From Paguma larvata (taxonomy: Eukaryota; Chordata; Mammalia; Carnivora; Viverridae), in assembly GCA_030068075.1 (NCBI GenBank), contig CM057836.1, positions 66,935,788-66,999,787 of the forward strand: 64,000 nt of DNA, written 5' to 3'. The translations under genes and the position numbers were made by a program. The notes beneath the pieces were generated by a model, which saw only the letters and a list, made by a program, of their open reading frames with translations, was not told the origin of the DNA and did not search any database. Of the stretch, positions 1-11,498 are shown in pieces. Position 1 is the stretch's first letter; each line of letters begins with the position of its first letter.

Positions 1-304
1 GTTCAACAATGTATTTATATTACATTTGTTACATTTTATCCATTATTTCTAGATGTTTGTAGCAGGATGGCTTTCATATTAATCTTAATCTACCAAATTA
101 GGAAATATCTAATTTTTGATGTAAAGTTATTTTTTTTGGCAAAAAATAGTATATATTACCTCTTTTATCCATAAAATATTTAATTTATATGTGTTTGTGT
201 ATGTAAGTGTGTATGTGCATCTCTACATAGAAAAGTTTAGCAGATGATAAAATGAGCTACATGACAGCACACATTCTTTGATCAGACCTAAAAACAAGAA
301 AACA
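1..304. other. AT-rich non-coding stretch
   Basis: I see no gene and no recognisable repeat here. A short TG-rich run lies near 190-215. The stretch ends where a SINE begins. Confidence 0.6.
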
Positions 305-514
305 GGGGTGTCTGGTTGGCTCAGATGGTTAAGTGTCCGATTTAGGCTTGGGTCATGATCTCCCTGTTCTGGAGTTCAAGCCCCACATGGGGTTCTGTGC
401 TGACAGCTCAGAGCCTAGAGTCTGTTTCAGATTCTGTGTCTCCCTCTTTCTCTCTCTGCTTGCATGCTGTCTCTCTCTCTCAAAAAAAAAAAAAATTAAA
501 ACTAAAAAAACATT
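305..514 (+). mobile_element. Felid tRNA-derived SINE
   Basis: The copy runs head to tail: a degraded GGGGTGTCTGGTTGGCTCAG head, the CATGATCTC block, the AGCCCCACAT block, the CAGATTCTGTGTCTCCCTC block, a CT run and an A-rich tail from about 481. The head is mutated relative to other copies in the window. I found no convincing target-site duplication. Open frames running through it are chance frames across the CT and A runs. Confidence 0.93.
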
Positions 515-792
515 ACATTAAAAACATTTTTTTCCAAATAACGATAACAAATGTGAACTGTAAGTTACTCAGAAGTCGAATAACTGGAAAAATTTTAACT
601 TTATATCAATATTTTAAAACTGCAACAAAACCACTTTCCAATGAGAGGAAAAATGTATAAATTTTATATATTTTAATAATTAGAAAAATAAAAGTGAGTT
701 TAATACTTAAGAAGTTAAAAATTAATAAAAATAGAGGAATTAAGGAAAACATTAATGCACATTAAATGAATACATAAAGCAAAAATATTAAA
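515..792. other. AT-rich non-coding stretch
   Basis: Strongly A/T-rich with many TAA/ATT triplets in all frames. No recognisable repeat or gene. Confidence 0.55.
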
Positions 793-806
793 ATTAAACA
801 AATATT

Positions 807-1002
807 GGGGTGCCTGGGTGGTTAGGTCAATTAAGTATCTGACTTCTGTTCAGGTATTGATCTCATGGTTTGTGGGTTCAGGCCTGCATTGGGCTCTGTG
901 CTACTTCAGATTCTGTGTCTCCCTCTCTCTCTGCCCCTCCACTGTTCACGGTCTGTCTCTCAAAAATGAGCAAATATGAAATAAATAAATAAATAAATAA
1001 AT
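807..1002 (+). mobile_element. Felid SINE with perfect 14-bp TSD
   Basis: Complete head-to-tail copy with a GGGGTGCCTGGGTGG head, CT-rich 3' part and an expanded AAAT tail (about 978-1002). It is flanked by perfect 14-bp direct repeats, ATTAAACAAATATT, at 793-806 and 1003-1016. These are the hallmark of L1-mediated target-primed insertion. An internal deletion has removed part of the region between the GGGCTCTGTGCT and CAGATTCTGTG blocks. Confidence 0.96.
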
Positions 1003-1112
1003 ATTAAACAAATATTAATAATTTTAAAAAGCCAGTGGTGTAAATAGACATCAGATTTGTCCAATGCCAAATTGAAAGTTGCAAGAGAAAAACAAATCAC
1101 CAAATGATTAAA

Positions 1113-1653
1113 TTTTTTTAAATTTTATAATAGTTTATTTTCAAATTGGTTTACATATAACACCCAATGTTCATCCCAACACGTGCCCTCTTTAATGTCC
1201 GTCACCCCTCTCCCCCCTCCCTCACCTTTCTTACCTCCCTCACCCTCAGATTGTTCTTAGTCTTTGAGAGTCTCTTATGTTTTATTTCCCTCCCTCTCTG
1301 TGTCTTTTTTTCCTTTCCCCTCTTCCCCTCCCCCTGGTTTTTGCTTAGTCTCACAAAGTCCACCTATTCGTGGAAACATATGTTATCTGTCTTTTTCTGA
1401 CTGACTTCTTTCACTTAACATAATACCCTCCAGTTCCATCCATGTTGCTACACATGGCCAGATTTCATTTTTTCTCATTGCCATGTAGTAGTCCATTGTT
1501 TATATGTACCACATCTTCTTTATCCATTCGTCAGTTGATGGGCACTTGGTCTGCTTCCATGATTTGGCTATTGTCAAAAGTGCTGCTATGAACATTGGGG
1601 CCAACAGATACATGAAACGATGCTCAAAGTCACTCATCATCAGGGAAACACAG
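1113..1653 (-). mobile_element. LINE-1 3' end with inverted 5' part
   Basis: From 1113 to about 1599 the minus strand reads as a carnivore LINE-1 3' end: the end of ORF2, a G-rich 3'UTR and a GAGGGCACGTGTTGGGATGA block before the A tail, seen here as a T run at 1113. From about 1600 to 1653 the sequence switches to plus-strand L1 sense, a more upstream ORF2 piece (CATGAAACGATGCTCAAAG). Both pieces lie inside one pair of 12-bp direct repeats, ATGATTAAATTT, at 1104-1115 and 1654-1665. This is one insertion with a 5' inversion (twin priming). The 1167-1400 open frame is a chance frame through the antisense 3'UTR. Confidence 0.88.
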
Positions 1654-1665
1654 ATGATTAAATTT

Positions 1666-2030
1666 ATGAAGAGTTAGAGAATATTATTTCAATTTATTTT
1701 AAAGTATAAAAGCATGGACTAATTATTAAATTCGGCCTTAAGTTGATTTTCTGTCAGGTGTTATTTTCATTATTCCTGTTGTTGTTGTTATTTAAAAATA
1801 AATTAATCAAAATATTTGTGAAAGTTTTGAAAATGATGATTTCATAGGGGACATATCTTAACAGAAAACATAATTATAAAAATACTATTAACAAAATGGA
1901 ATGACATTCACATGGGAGAAGACAAATTATTAAGCAGGATAAAAAGCTTTCAGAAAATACATAAATTTAGATTAAAATGAGATATGCAAATATCTCTTTG
2001 TACAGGGGCTACTTGTGTGACTAATTTAGA
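1666..2030. other. AT-rich non-coding stretch
   Basis: No gene or clear repeat. A/T-rich with short GTT repeats near 1780. Confidence 0.5.
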
Positions 2031-2108
2031 AAAATGTGGTATACTTAATAATAATTTATATTTATTATTTATAGTGTGTAAGTAATTTATAGAAATAATC
2101 TTTAAAAG

Positions 2109-2320
2109 TTTTTTAAAATGTTTTTATTTATTTTTTAGAGAGAAAGAGAGAGAGCGCACAAGCTGGGGAGGGGCAGAGAGGGGGGACACAGAATTTGAAG
2201 TAGGCTCTAGGCTCTGAGCTGTGAGCACAGAGCTTGACTCAGGGCTAGATCTCACCAAACGTGAGATCATGACCTAAGCTGAAGTTGCATGATTAACCAA
2301 CTGAGCCACACAGGTGCCCC
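2109..2320 (-). mobile_element. Felid SINE, reverse orientation
   Basis: Read on the minus strand the copy begins with a GGGGCACCTGTGTGGCTCAG head at 2320 and ends in an A tail seen as T-rich DNA at 2109. The GA run, GGGGAGGGGCAGAGAG and GAGATCATGACC blocks are all recognisable. It lies just before a MIR-like segment, which it may interrupt. No clear target-site duplication. Confidence 0.93.
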
Positions 2321-2329
2321 AAGAATTAT

Positions 2330-2480
2330 TTTATTAATTCCTTGAAACTACCCAAGTAGTAGGTGATATTATAATTACAGTTTTTAAATGATGAACACAA
2401 GCTCAGACCAGTCAAAATGGATTGTAAAAGGTCACAACCAAGTGGCCTGGTTCCTAAACCTGTTTTCATTCAAGGTGTTA
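2330..2480 (-). repeat. MIR-like ancient SINE fragment
   Basis: Blocks resembling the antisense MIR core are visible: ACAG...ATGATGAACACAAGCTCAGA followed by AAAGGTCACAACCAAGTGGC and a GTTCCTAAACC block. The T/A-rich DNA at 2030-2108, before the SINE, may be its other half. Assignment is by eye and the copy is very diverged. Confidence 0.5.
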
Positions 2481-2866
2481 CTTTGATTGGTTGTCACTGA
2501 AAGAAAACAATATCAAACCTTTACTTGGCGTCAATTATTTTGCTTTTCCAGACAGAATAAAACCCTTTAATTCAAAAGAAAGAATTTTGGAAAAAAAGTG
2601 CACTAAAGAATTATTATTTAAAACTTGGGGCTCAAGGAGTAAAATAAAATAAAAACTGGGTCTCAGGTAAACCTTTTCAAGTAAGACAGGATGCCCAGAC
2701 CTCATGTGGAAAAAGAAAACCATATTTGACAAAAACAACAATTTGATATTTTGAATGCCAAAGGATGCACTAGACATTAGCGAAAGCACAGACTTGAAAA
2801 CCTATTTTCAAGTTAAAAAATTAAATGACAAATATCTTCCTTATATACAAATTCTTCTACATCTTT

Positions 2867-2923
2867 ATTTACTTATTTATTTTCTTAAATGTTTATTTAT
2901 TTTTGACAGAGAGAAAGAGACAA

Positions 2924-2968
<45 letters not shown>

Positions 2969-3126
2969 TCAGGAAAGGGGCAGAGAGAGAGAGGGAGACA
3001 GAGGATCCAAAGAGGGCTCTCTGTTCTCAGGGCAGGAAGGAGACATGCGGCCCAAACTCATGAACCATGAGATCATGACCTGAGCTGAAGTAGGACACTT
3101 AACTGACTGAGCCACCCAGGTACCCC
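2867..3126 (-). mobile_element. Felid SINE with expanded GA run
   Basis: Reverse-oriented copy with an expanded (GA)n tract at about 2926-2963, which on the element strand is the CT-rich 3' part. Imperfect 14-bp direct repeats flank it, TCTTCTACATCTTT at 2853-2866 and TCTTCTACACATTT at 3127-3140 (12 of 14 identical). The 102-residue plus-strand frame over it, with its Arg-Glu repeats, is only a translation of the GA microsatellite. Confidence 0.95.
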
Positions 3127-3140
3127 TCTTCTACACATTT

Positions 3141-3986
3141 AAGAGAAAATTTTCAGTAGAAACAGTAATAAAAGGTGTGAACGATTAAATGAAAAAAAGG
3201 TGAATACGATAAAGCAATAAACACTTTTTGTTCAGCCTTATGAATACTCAAAAAAAAAGAAAAGAAATCCAACTAGATACCATTTTTTGTCATTTTAAAA
3301 ACAAATTTTAAAAGAAAATTGAGGACCACTACTGCGGGCATGTAAGGACTTTCATACGTTGTTGATAGGACAAAGTACCTTAAGGAAAGGAAAGCAGCAG
3401 TAATTGGTAATTTTTTAAATACACATATTCTTTGCCATGTGTTCCTATGTTTTTAAATCTATGTTATATTTTGAAATACTTATATAGAAATACCTATATG
3501 TAATTACTTAGATTGGCAAAAATCTGAAACACTTATGCTAATGTGAAAAGTTACATAATTAATGGTATATTATAAAATGTTAAACAATTATTAAAATGAA
3601 TGTGCATCTTTGTCTAGGAAACGCCCAGAGAAAACTGTTAAAAGTGGTGTTAAATTGCATTTTTTAAATGTACAAATGGATATAACATGTGTGTGTATGT
3701 GTGTGTATACACCATTATATATATACTCCCCACATCCTCAAAGGGTTTCTATATCTAATTTGTGGCTTATCTTAAGTATGTAGGTAGTTAAACTTTCAAT
3801 TAGCTGGCAAACATATGGAGATAGATACAGGGCTATGGAAGAGAAATGCAAAGCAGAAGACCTAGGAAAGCAATCCAGGATAAAATAATGTCAACTGCCT
3901 CAATATCAGGCCGTTCGAGCAGAAAAAAAAAAAGGTAACTCAAGCACTCAGAACATAGGGTTTCTGAGAATCTGAATATTCTAATT
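3141..3986. other. AT-rich non-coding stretch
   Basis: No gene. It holds a short TG/TA microsatellite-like tract near 3688-3725 and an A run near 3924-3935, otherwise unassigned AT-rich DNA. Confidence 0.5.
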
Positions 3987-3998
3987 AAAGTTAGTGTA

Positions 3999-4214
3999 GG
4001 GGCTCTTGGGTGGCTCAGTCGGTTAAGTGTCTAACTCTTGGTTTCAGCTCATGTTATGATCTCACGGTTCTTGAGTTGGAGCCCTGCATCGGGGTTTGTG
4101 CTGATAGTGTGGAGCCTGGGAATCTCTTTGTCCCTCTCTCTCTGCCCCACCCCCTGCTTAAGCTCATTCTCTCTCTCTCAAAATAAATAAATAAACATTA
4201 AACAATTTTTTAAA
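3999..4214 (+). mobile_element. Felid SINE
   Basis: Complete forward copy with a GGGGCTCTTGGGTGGCTCAG head, CT-rich 3' part and AAATAAATAAATAAACATT tail. Imperfect direct repeats flank it, AAAGTTAGTGTA at 3987-3998 and AAAGGTCAGTGTA at 4215-4227, differing by one inserted base and one change. Confidence 0.95.
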
Positions 4215-4227
4215 AAAGGTCAGTGTA

Positions 4228-6013
4228 AAATTCCTTTTTGGCTGTAACTGAGAGCTAAAAGTGTTTGAGAAATGTGTGCATTTCTCTTACTGTCTTATAA
4301 AATACCACACCATTAATACTTGGTTGGTGTCTTAAGATCTTGCAGTGCCGCTCATGTTTATAAATATCATTTTTCTACAAAATGTTATAGCTAAAGACAT
4401 GAGTGTGAATGAACGGGAATTAAATATGACTTAGCCCTATGCTATCACCGAGGGTATCTCAGGTCTTGAAATTTTAAAAGAGTCCAGACAGTTGAAAGTT
4501 CAATGAGTTGTGTGGTTGCTGATGTAATTACATATCACTGATATAACTTTAGAGCTTTACATAAATCCAATTTTTCAGGCCTTGATCTTTTTCTCCTGAA
4601 TTAGATAAATCTGAGATGGCTAGAGTCCCGGTAATGTATGTTTTTCAAAACTCTCTGGGAGTCAGATAAGCTTTGTTTCCTAACAACAGCTCTTTTCTTC
4701 AAATACTTCCCATTGATCAGAAATGACGTCCCAGAGGTGCCAAAAATGAAACAACTGTTTCCTGACTATCCATCCATTTAGTCATTTTAAGAATCTGTTC
4801 TTGGTATTTTGTTTCATTTGAATGTTCAGGTACCTAGGTTCTGAGTGTTCTGACTCAGTCAATTAGTGTTGTTTTCTACATTAGTGGTGCTTTTAATGAT
4901 GTGGCATCTATACAAATATCTACACAGGTGAGCACAAACCTTCTCATGCTACGCCTTATGCTTTAACTCAAACCATTATCTTTGATTACACCCATCAGTT
5001 CTCCACTCCAGGTGTTTTTTTTTTTCTCTCTCTCTCTCTCTCTGCCCCTACCCACCCCCCACACCCCACGATGTTGCAGAAAACACTGTATAATCTCTTC
5101 CCCAATTCCCATATTCACACATCCCTTTATTTGGCTAGTTCCTGCTCCTGCCTCAGGTATCGAGTTCAGTGTTACTTCCTGGAGGAGGTCTTCCCTGTCA
5201 CTGGATTAGTTAGGCCCCACTGCTCCCCACAGTAATTTTACCTCCCCTTCTCATAACACACATCTGAGATTTAGAAGCTCATACATTTGGCTGCTGATTA
5301 TACAGCAATGCATCAGTGATATGGTGGTTTGCTAGTCATCTCTGTTTCTGTATCAATCAACTAGTTAATATAAATCAGTAAAGTATTTTCAAATACATTT
5401 CAGTGTTATCGTGATACCCCAGGAAATTTTCTCACATTGACAGAATAAGTAGTTTGATGTGTCTCTTAATTGACAACTATACACATGGCCGGTGGTAGTT
5501 CCTGGGAAAAGAGCACAGTCAGAAGTTGAGACAGCAAATTCACCTGCATTGGGTACCTCCTGCCGAGCAGGACATGGTCCCCATCTGCCTTTCTAGGCTT
5601 CCATAGAAATACCCCATATACTCTTTGGGTTCCTACTCATTTGGGCTAATTTTAATATTTGGTACATAAGGACGCCTTTCACTTTTCATCTTTGGAACAT
5701 GTACTCATCCAAATCTGGTCTGAGATGACTGGGGTGTTTTCCCCCCACATCCTCTCCTACCTCCCATACCCAATTCCCCACTTTAGTCTTTCAGTACCTT
5801 TGTTTGTTAATATCAAGGCTAGCACTGGACCCTTATTCATCTCTGTATATACTTCAGAGCTTGAAAGGATTGTTGGAATGTAGGAAATTAAACTCACTAA
5901 TTTACATTTGATATGAGTAGCAGTCATGATTTTTTTAATCTGATTATTTGCACTGTGCTCAATCGACAAACTATTTTGTGCCTCTCTTTTCCCTTTTTTG
6001 TGCTAAATTCTCC
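4228..6013. other. Non-coding stretch without clear repeats
   Basis: No gene or recognisable mobile element. A pyrimidine tract (T run, then CT repeats and a C-rich part) lies at about 5017-5066 and may be the remnant of a SINE 3' end, but nothing else of a SINE is left. Short frames in this stretch, including the one from 4982, show no family features. Confidence 0.5.
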
Positions 6014-6105
6014 TGAGGGGAAGGAGAGATATCTTGTTCATTTCTCCACCCTCCTGTATAATCTAGCACAGTGCCTGGCACGAATAGTACTTCACTCTGT
6101 AGTTA
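6014..6105 (+). repeat. L2-like 3' end fragment
   Basis: Carries the pattern typical of L2 3' ends: a GAGGGGAAGGAGAGATATCTTGTTCATT block followed by TATAATCTAGCACAGTGCCTGGCACGAATAG. The 132-residue frame covering 5913-6311 overlaps this relic, shows no protein-family features and is most likely a chance frame. Confidence 0.6.
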
Positions 6106-6396
6106 AATACAACTATTTGGATAAGGAAAGATCTTATTCCTTGGCAAGTAATCCTCTCTTGAACATGGAAGACATTAGTATGATTTATAAAAAGCATAAG
6201 AAAAATAAGAATCTGCTTAGAAAAACCATTGAGTTCTTTCAGAGTGCCAATGCCTATTTGGGCTTAAGGAGTCTGTGCTTCCAAAAAGGGATTAATTTCC
6301 AAGTTACTTAATAGAGAGGCAAGAGAAAATATTAACACATTGACAGGGTTGAGCAGAAAAATTCAATGTAAGTTGAATTCAGTTCAATTAGTTACG

Positions 6397-6397
<1 letters not shown>

Positions 6398-6442
<45 letters not shown>
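6398..6442. repeat. (AC)n microsatellite
   Basis: About 22 uninterrupted AC dinucleotides. Long pure CA tracts are usually length-polymorphic in mammals. Confidence 0.97.
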
Positions 6443-6444
<2 letters not shown>

Positions 6445-6675
6445 AGTTAAGCATTGCCGTGAAGTTTTTTTTAAAAATGTAGATAGCTTATTTGCATCTT
6501 GGCAAAGACTTTTGAGACTGCTGAGAAATCCTCCTATTAGAGACAATATATGCTTTTTTTAAAGAACAGGTAAGTAGGATTGTAATGATAATCAATAATC
6601 TTGAGAACATGAACACCTAGAAATATTAAAGATTAAACAAACAAATAAAACTCCTTATTAAAAAGTTATGACTTT

Positions 6676-6864
6676 GGGTGCCTGGGTGGCTCAATTGGTT
6701 AAGCGTTCAATTCTTGATTTTGGCTGAGGTCATGATCTCACAGTCAGTGAGACTGAACCCCACAATGGGCTCAGCGATAACAGTATGGAGTCTGCATTTT
6801 ATTCTCTGTCCCCCTCTCTCTCTGCTTCTCCCTTGCTCACTCTCTCTCAAAATAAAAAGTAAAC
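6676..6864 (+). mobile_element. Felid SINE
   Basis: Forward copy with a GGGTGCCTGGGTGGCTCAAT head, A-box-like TGGCTCAATTGG and a short CT-rich tail. Direct repeats of about 18 bp with two mismatches flank it (TTAAAAAGTTATGACTTT at 6658-6675 and TTAAAAAGATATGACTTA at 6865-6882). The duplication starts at a TT/AAAA-type L1 endonuclease site. Confidence 0.95.
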
Positions 6865-6882
6865 TTAAAAAGATATGACTTA

Positions 6883-8824
6883 CTGGCCATGTACACATGA
6901 ACCCAAAAGTAGCTGTTTAAATGTGAAAAAAAGTTCAATTTTCTAGGCATATTGTTTTCATGATGCTATGAAATGAAACTGGTTTCGTTTTGGTTGAAAT
7001 AGCCATATTGACATCATGTGAACACAGATTAAATGTCATAAAAGCAAATATGAGCCTTGTTTTTCAAGTTAGAAAAAGGTATGAAGGCATAGAGTGTCAG
7101 ATAATAATGATTAATTGAGTTACATCTTAATTAGTAGGCAAGCAGGAAGGAATTTAAAATGAACAGCTTATGGCAAATGCAAAGTACACTGACAATAAAG
7201 ATGAACAATTTCTCTGAAAGATTGTTACCTAAGGAAAATATAAAAAAATCTTATCATGAAGTTGTATTGACTTGTCAAATGAATAAAAATATATGAACAA
7301 CATAGTTTTTGATTACTCTAAGGCTTGAAATGTTTAAGGATATATATAGCATGTACTATCCTTCTGGATAATGGTCAATTATTTTAGGACCTGATACTGA
7401 ACCAAATGGATTTTCTGATATTCTCTTTTCACATTTTCTCTGAAAGTAGTGTTCTAAATCTGCTATCTACTGGTCTGAAATAATGTTTATTATTTTATTT
7501 TCTAAAGATTAGCAAATAATACCTACAACATAGTAAGGACTCAATATATTGTTGGAGATGAACAAAAATTGATAAGAGTACTCTGAAGTAAACATTACTC
7601 CTAGACTTTCTAAATCTCCAAATGTATAGCTTCCAGGAGAATAGCCACAGTTCCCACTGTTATTGTCTCTTCTACTATGCAAGTTGGTTGGTAAAAGAAA
7701 GAAATCCTGGTTATTGACTTTAAAGAGGGATAAAGAGCCTTTTCCGATATAACACAGTACTTTTCTATTACTCACCGAAATGCTAGGAAGAAGGTATAAG
7801 ATGAAGTCAAGGGTCAAGGGAAGACACCTGAGACCTTTTCCCTGCTTAACAACTTTGGGAAAATTAGTAACCTCTAAATACCCAATTTTTTGGGTATACC
7901 CTCTATATTGTAATTAAGGTGATGTAGAATGGAAGGTGGAATTGTGACGATGCATAGTAAGTGATTAAAAATTGATTGTGTTGAGTATTTGGTAGTATTC
8001 ATAGATATTTTTTCAAGAAGTGTTGAATGAGCTTTCTCCCACATGACAATGACTGGTAGAGTTCCCTGGGATCTTACATACGAAACAATGTTGACATTAC
8101 ATCTAGACTTACAGATCTGCATGGGTTCATGAAGGGGTGTGGCAACATGAAAAATATATTTTGTTTTTGTTGAGAAAGTTGTTTGATTTGCTTAAAGTGA
8201 TACAGCACCATCATAATACGTTCCCTTGAGTCTGGATTTTGTAGACCTTCAGGATGGCTTGTTATTTTTGTTAAGACAGAGACTTCACCAATGTAACTAG
8301 AAATGATAGACAATGTATGAGACATGACAGTATGAGACAACTGTTACTATACCTCTGAAGACAGGTGAGTGCATGTGACCATCAGACACACCTCAAGTAA
8401 AACAGTGTATCTGCTATAGATGGTGTTTAAAGTCGATTAGACCAAGTGACATTGCTATAAATCTTGGTAAAATAAAGGTATAATTACAGCTATTTATTTC
8501 TACAGTTATCTATTTTAAGAAATATTTGAAGCAATGTTTGATTTAAGTCAAGGAAATTGGCCAGACCCTGAAATAAGTTTACATACTGGTAGTTGCACTC
8601 GGATAGGAATAACGGTAAATAAATAGCATGCTTTTTTCTTTTAACTTTAGTTTTGGCATTGGACTGGTTCTTTCTTAATATATACTTTCATTAGCAGCTG
8701 TATGCTAATTTAGAATTTTTTAAACCAGGCATACATTTTATTTAAAAAGACTGAAGTATGTACTTATATCTTGAATAGTCCCTGGAGTATCACATCTTTA
8801 GAGTTCTCAGGCAATGCAGTATTT
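6883..8824. other. Non-coding AT-rich stretch with a MIR scrap
   Basis: No gene. A MIR/L2-like end (AATAATACCTACAACATAGTAAGGACTCAATA) lies at about 7519-7555. The minus-strand frames of 82-102 residues at 7.5-8.3 kb have no recognisable domain and irregular composition; I treat them as chance frames. Confidence 0.5.
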
Positions 8825-9990
8825 GGCAAATACTTTTATGTTTCTCCTATGTACCAGGCACTATTCTATATAATTGGATTGCAACAATGAATGAAATAGA
8901 GATCTTCACTGTGGAGCTTATATTTTGAAGTGGGACCAGAAAATAAAATTAAATATAATAGAAAGGTAAATTATATAATGTATTAGAAGGTAGTAAGTGC
9001 TAGGGAAATAAAAAAAAAATGAAAGAGAGTCAGGAGTAAGTGTCAGTATTAAATAAAATGGTTGGATTAAGCTTTATGGAGGAGAGAGATGAGAAGGACA
9101 ATTTGACAGATGTGAGGAAATTTAACATTAGCCATTTCATATATTCTTGCAAACTTTCTATCTGGAAGGAACGGCCAGAGCAGGAGGCCTATGGCTAGGG
9201 CAGACCTGGCATGAAGGGGTCCATGTGGTTGGAGCAGAGTCAAGGAGAAAGAACAAGTAACAGATAAAGCCAGGGAGGCCAGGTCCAGGTCCTGTAGGAG
9301 TCTTGGCTACTGTATGCACTTTGACCACAAGAGGGTTCTCAGCAGAGTAGTGAAGTGACAGGGCCTGATATTATAAGGGTCATTTGGTCTTCTGTGTTTA
9401 CAACAGACTAGAGAGGAATAAGAGTTAAAGGTAGAATAGCTAGGAGTCTATTGGAATGATCTAGGCAAGATACTGTGGTGGCTTCAGTGTGTAGCAGTGC
9501 AGAAGGGAAGGAATAGATGGACTCTGAACATATTTTAAAATCAACAGGATTTACTGAAAAATGTAATTTGCCATATAAGCAAAAATACTAAGGAAAGTTT
9601 AATGTTTTCGGTCCAGCTCAATTAGTTGGAAAAAAAGAGTAGCCTTTACCTCTCTAAGGATGGCTCTGAGTGGAGCACACTTTATTTATTTGTTTATTAT
9701 TTATTTCAGATTAGGAGTTAGTTTTAAACTGGTTTTTAGTTAAATATTCAATTAGATATTTCCCATTTAATTAGATATGTCAAAGAGGCTGTTGAGGAGA
9801 CAGTGGATATATGAGCCTGGAATGTGGAAGCGATGTCTGATCTGAAGATAGAAATTTGGAAGTGATTGGCACATGGAGGATGTTAAAGCCATGAGTTTGG
9901 GCAAGACACCACGACAAGTGAGAATAGATAGAAAAGACCAGAGGAATGGTTCCTAAGAGCATTCCAAACTTTGAAAGTTTGTATCCTATT
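8825..9990 (-). repeat. Long L2 LINE relic
   Basis: Reads as an antisense L2 element from its 3' end inward. It starts with the ATGTACCAGGCACTATTCTA block, continues through GAAGGGGTCCATGTGGTTGGAGCAGAG, AGTAGTGAAGTGACAGGGCCTGAT, GTCTATTGGAATGATCTAGGCAAGA and TTAAAATCAACAGGATTTACTGA, and ends with ATTAGATATGTCAAAG and GATATATGAGCCTGGAATG. These blocks match the order of the C-terminal reverse-transcriptase part of L2. The middle (about 9565-9750) does not fit and may hold a small insertion. All frames are broken. L2 stopped moving before the placental radiation, so this copy is old. Confidence 0.75.
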
Positions 9991-10399
9991 CCTTGCATCA
10001 GAGACCTTGTGAAGTGGAAAAATAATATCAGGCTAAGTGAATAATATTTACCATTTGGATATTGTATATAGAATAAAATTTATTAATGCAATGGTTAAGT
10101 CTCCATAGGATGGATTGTATTTTGTTTAGAGCCTATGCACTTTCTTTTCGACTTTCCTATTGAAGATAAATCTTCCTGTGTATCTTATATATCTTTACTT
10201 AGAAATATATCCCTATCTAGAAACCTTACTCGTTTTGGAAGTCCAAATGTTTATAACCTACTATACTGCTCATTTACTATTCACTACACAGGTGTAAGCA
10301 TGTAATTCTATGCTTGGGTAAGTAACCCACAGTGGAGTGGGTGAGGAATATTTAGAGGAGAATGGGTATTAAAACCAAATGGATCTGAATATAAATATA

Positions 10400-10530
10400 C
10401 ACTATACTAAATTAACTTAAACAACTTATTTAGCTTCCTTGAGACTTAGATTTCTTAAGTATAAAATGAGGATAATAATAAGTAGTATTTAGATTTGTCA
10501 TGAGTTTTGATACTAGTGGATGCCAAGTCA
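10400..10530 (+). repeat. MIR fragment
   Basis: The core pattern TTATTTAGCTTCCTTGAGACTTAGATTTCTTAAGTATAAAATGAGGATAATAATAAG is a typical diverged MIR 3' half, running into GTCATGAG. Confidence 0.75.
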
Positions 10531-10646
10531 TTGAGAGAGGCTCTTTTTTCTTTTATGGTTTAACCGTGATCATTATCATTGCTTCGTTACTCTGTATCTG
10601 ATTTTTACCTGGTTTGGTATCTATAGCTCTGATTTGGCAATTTTTA

Positions 10647-10850
10647 AAATGTTTATTTATTTTTGAGAGAGAGAGACAAAGAGCACAAGCCAGGGAGGGG
10701 CAGAGAGAGAGGAAGACACAGAATCTGAAGCAGGCTCCAGGCTCTGAGTTGTCAGCACAGAACCTGATGTAGCACTTGAACCCAGGAACCAACAGATCAT
10801 GACCCTAACTAAAGTTGTATGCTTACCCAAATGAGTCACCCAGGAGCTCC
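10647..10850 (-). mobile_element. Felid SINE
   Basis: Reverse copy with GA run, GGGAGGGGCAGAGAGAGAGG, CAGATCATGACCC and a mutated head ending GAGCTCC at 10850. Diverged direct repeats flank it: TGATTTGGCAATTTTTA at 10630-10646 and TGATTTTGCAATCTTTTA at 10851-10868. Both antisense frames of 79 residues are chance frames. Confidence 0.95.
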
Positions 10851-11366
10851 TGATTTTGCAATCTTTTAAAAATATATATATACTTACATGATTCATTTCT
10901 GATAAAAAGACCTTTTTTAAAACACAGAATTTATTTTTTTCCTAGCTTACCTGGGCATAAGCAGTGAAATCCATTATATTCAGCAGTTATTTTTAATGTC
11001 AATACAGATGACTTTCACAAATGTAAATTTTTCCCAAAACTGACTCCATACTTCCCCTTAAAGACACACAATACCTTCACTCGACTTTTCTATACTTTTA
11101 AAAATTATTATAATAAAGTGATGAGGAAAGTAATCCATAATCCTTGAAAATAATGGGCAATTCTGATATATAAGAATAGAGCTTCAGCTGATACACAGAG
11201 ATTCATATTCTCTCATGTAACTTTGACTATTAAGGAGTCTTTAGAACAGCAGTGGTAAGATAATGGCTTGGTTGCCTTGCAGTTCGTCTCCATAAAACAC
11301 AGGAAGAAAATAAGAGAACCTAGGGCCCTCCCTTCATCTGGATTCAGTGTGTCCTGTCATACTCAC

Positions 11367-11498
11367 AGTGGATGTCAGTGCTGCCTATCACAACAAACTG
11401 ATCTGAGGACGGATCCCAGAGAGAAAGGCCTGTGGGGCTGGGACTCGGCCAACATTTCTCCTGAGTGGTCCACTTTGCTTCAAGCCTCTTATTTCTTT
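11367..11498 (-). other. Candidate exon, minus strand (speculative)
   Basis: On the minus strand a polypyrimidine tract ending CCTCTTTTTCAG (11510-11499) precedes a 132-base open segment, followed directly by a strong splice-donor-like GTGAGTAT (from 11366). The segment is 44 codons long, begins in phase 1 and stays open in that frame, giving a residue string that ends FVVIGSTDIHC. Base composition is clearly richer in GC than the surroundings. I recognise no family. It could be an exon of a long non-coding RNA, a decayed exon or chance; the plus strand is open here too, so openness alone is weak support. Confidence 0.2.

Noticed and set aside
2755..3063. Frame with Arg-Glu repeats resembling a charged low-complexity protein
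   Set aside because: It is a translation of the GA microsatellite in a reverse SINE.
5017..5066. Pyrimidine tract considered as a SINE copy
   Set aside because: Only a CT/C-rich run remains, without head, boxes or duplications; it may be simple low-complexity DNA.
5913..6311. 132-residue open frame on the plus strand
   Set aside because: It runs through an L2 3' end relic, has no domain, no splice or promoter context, and ordinary chance composition.
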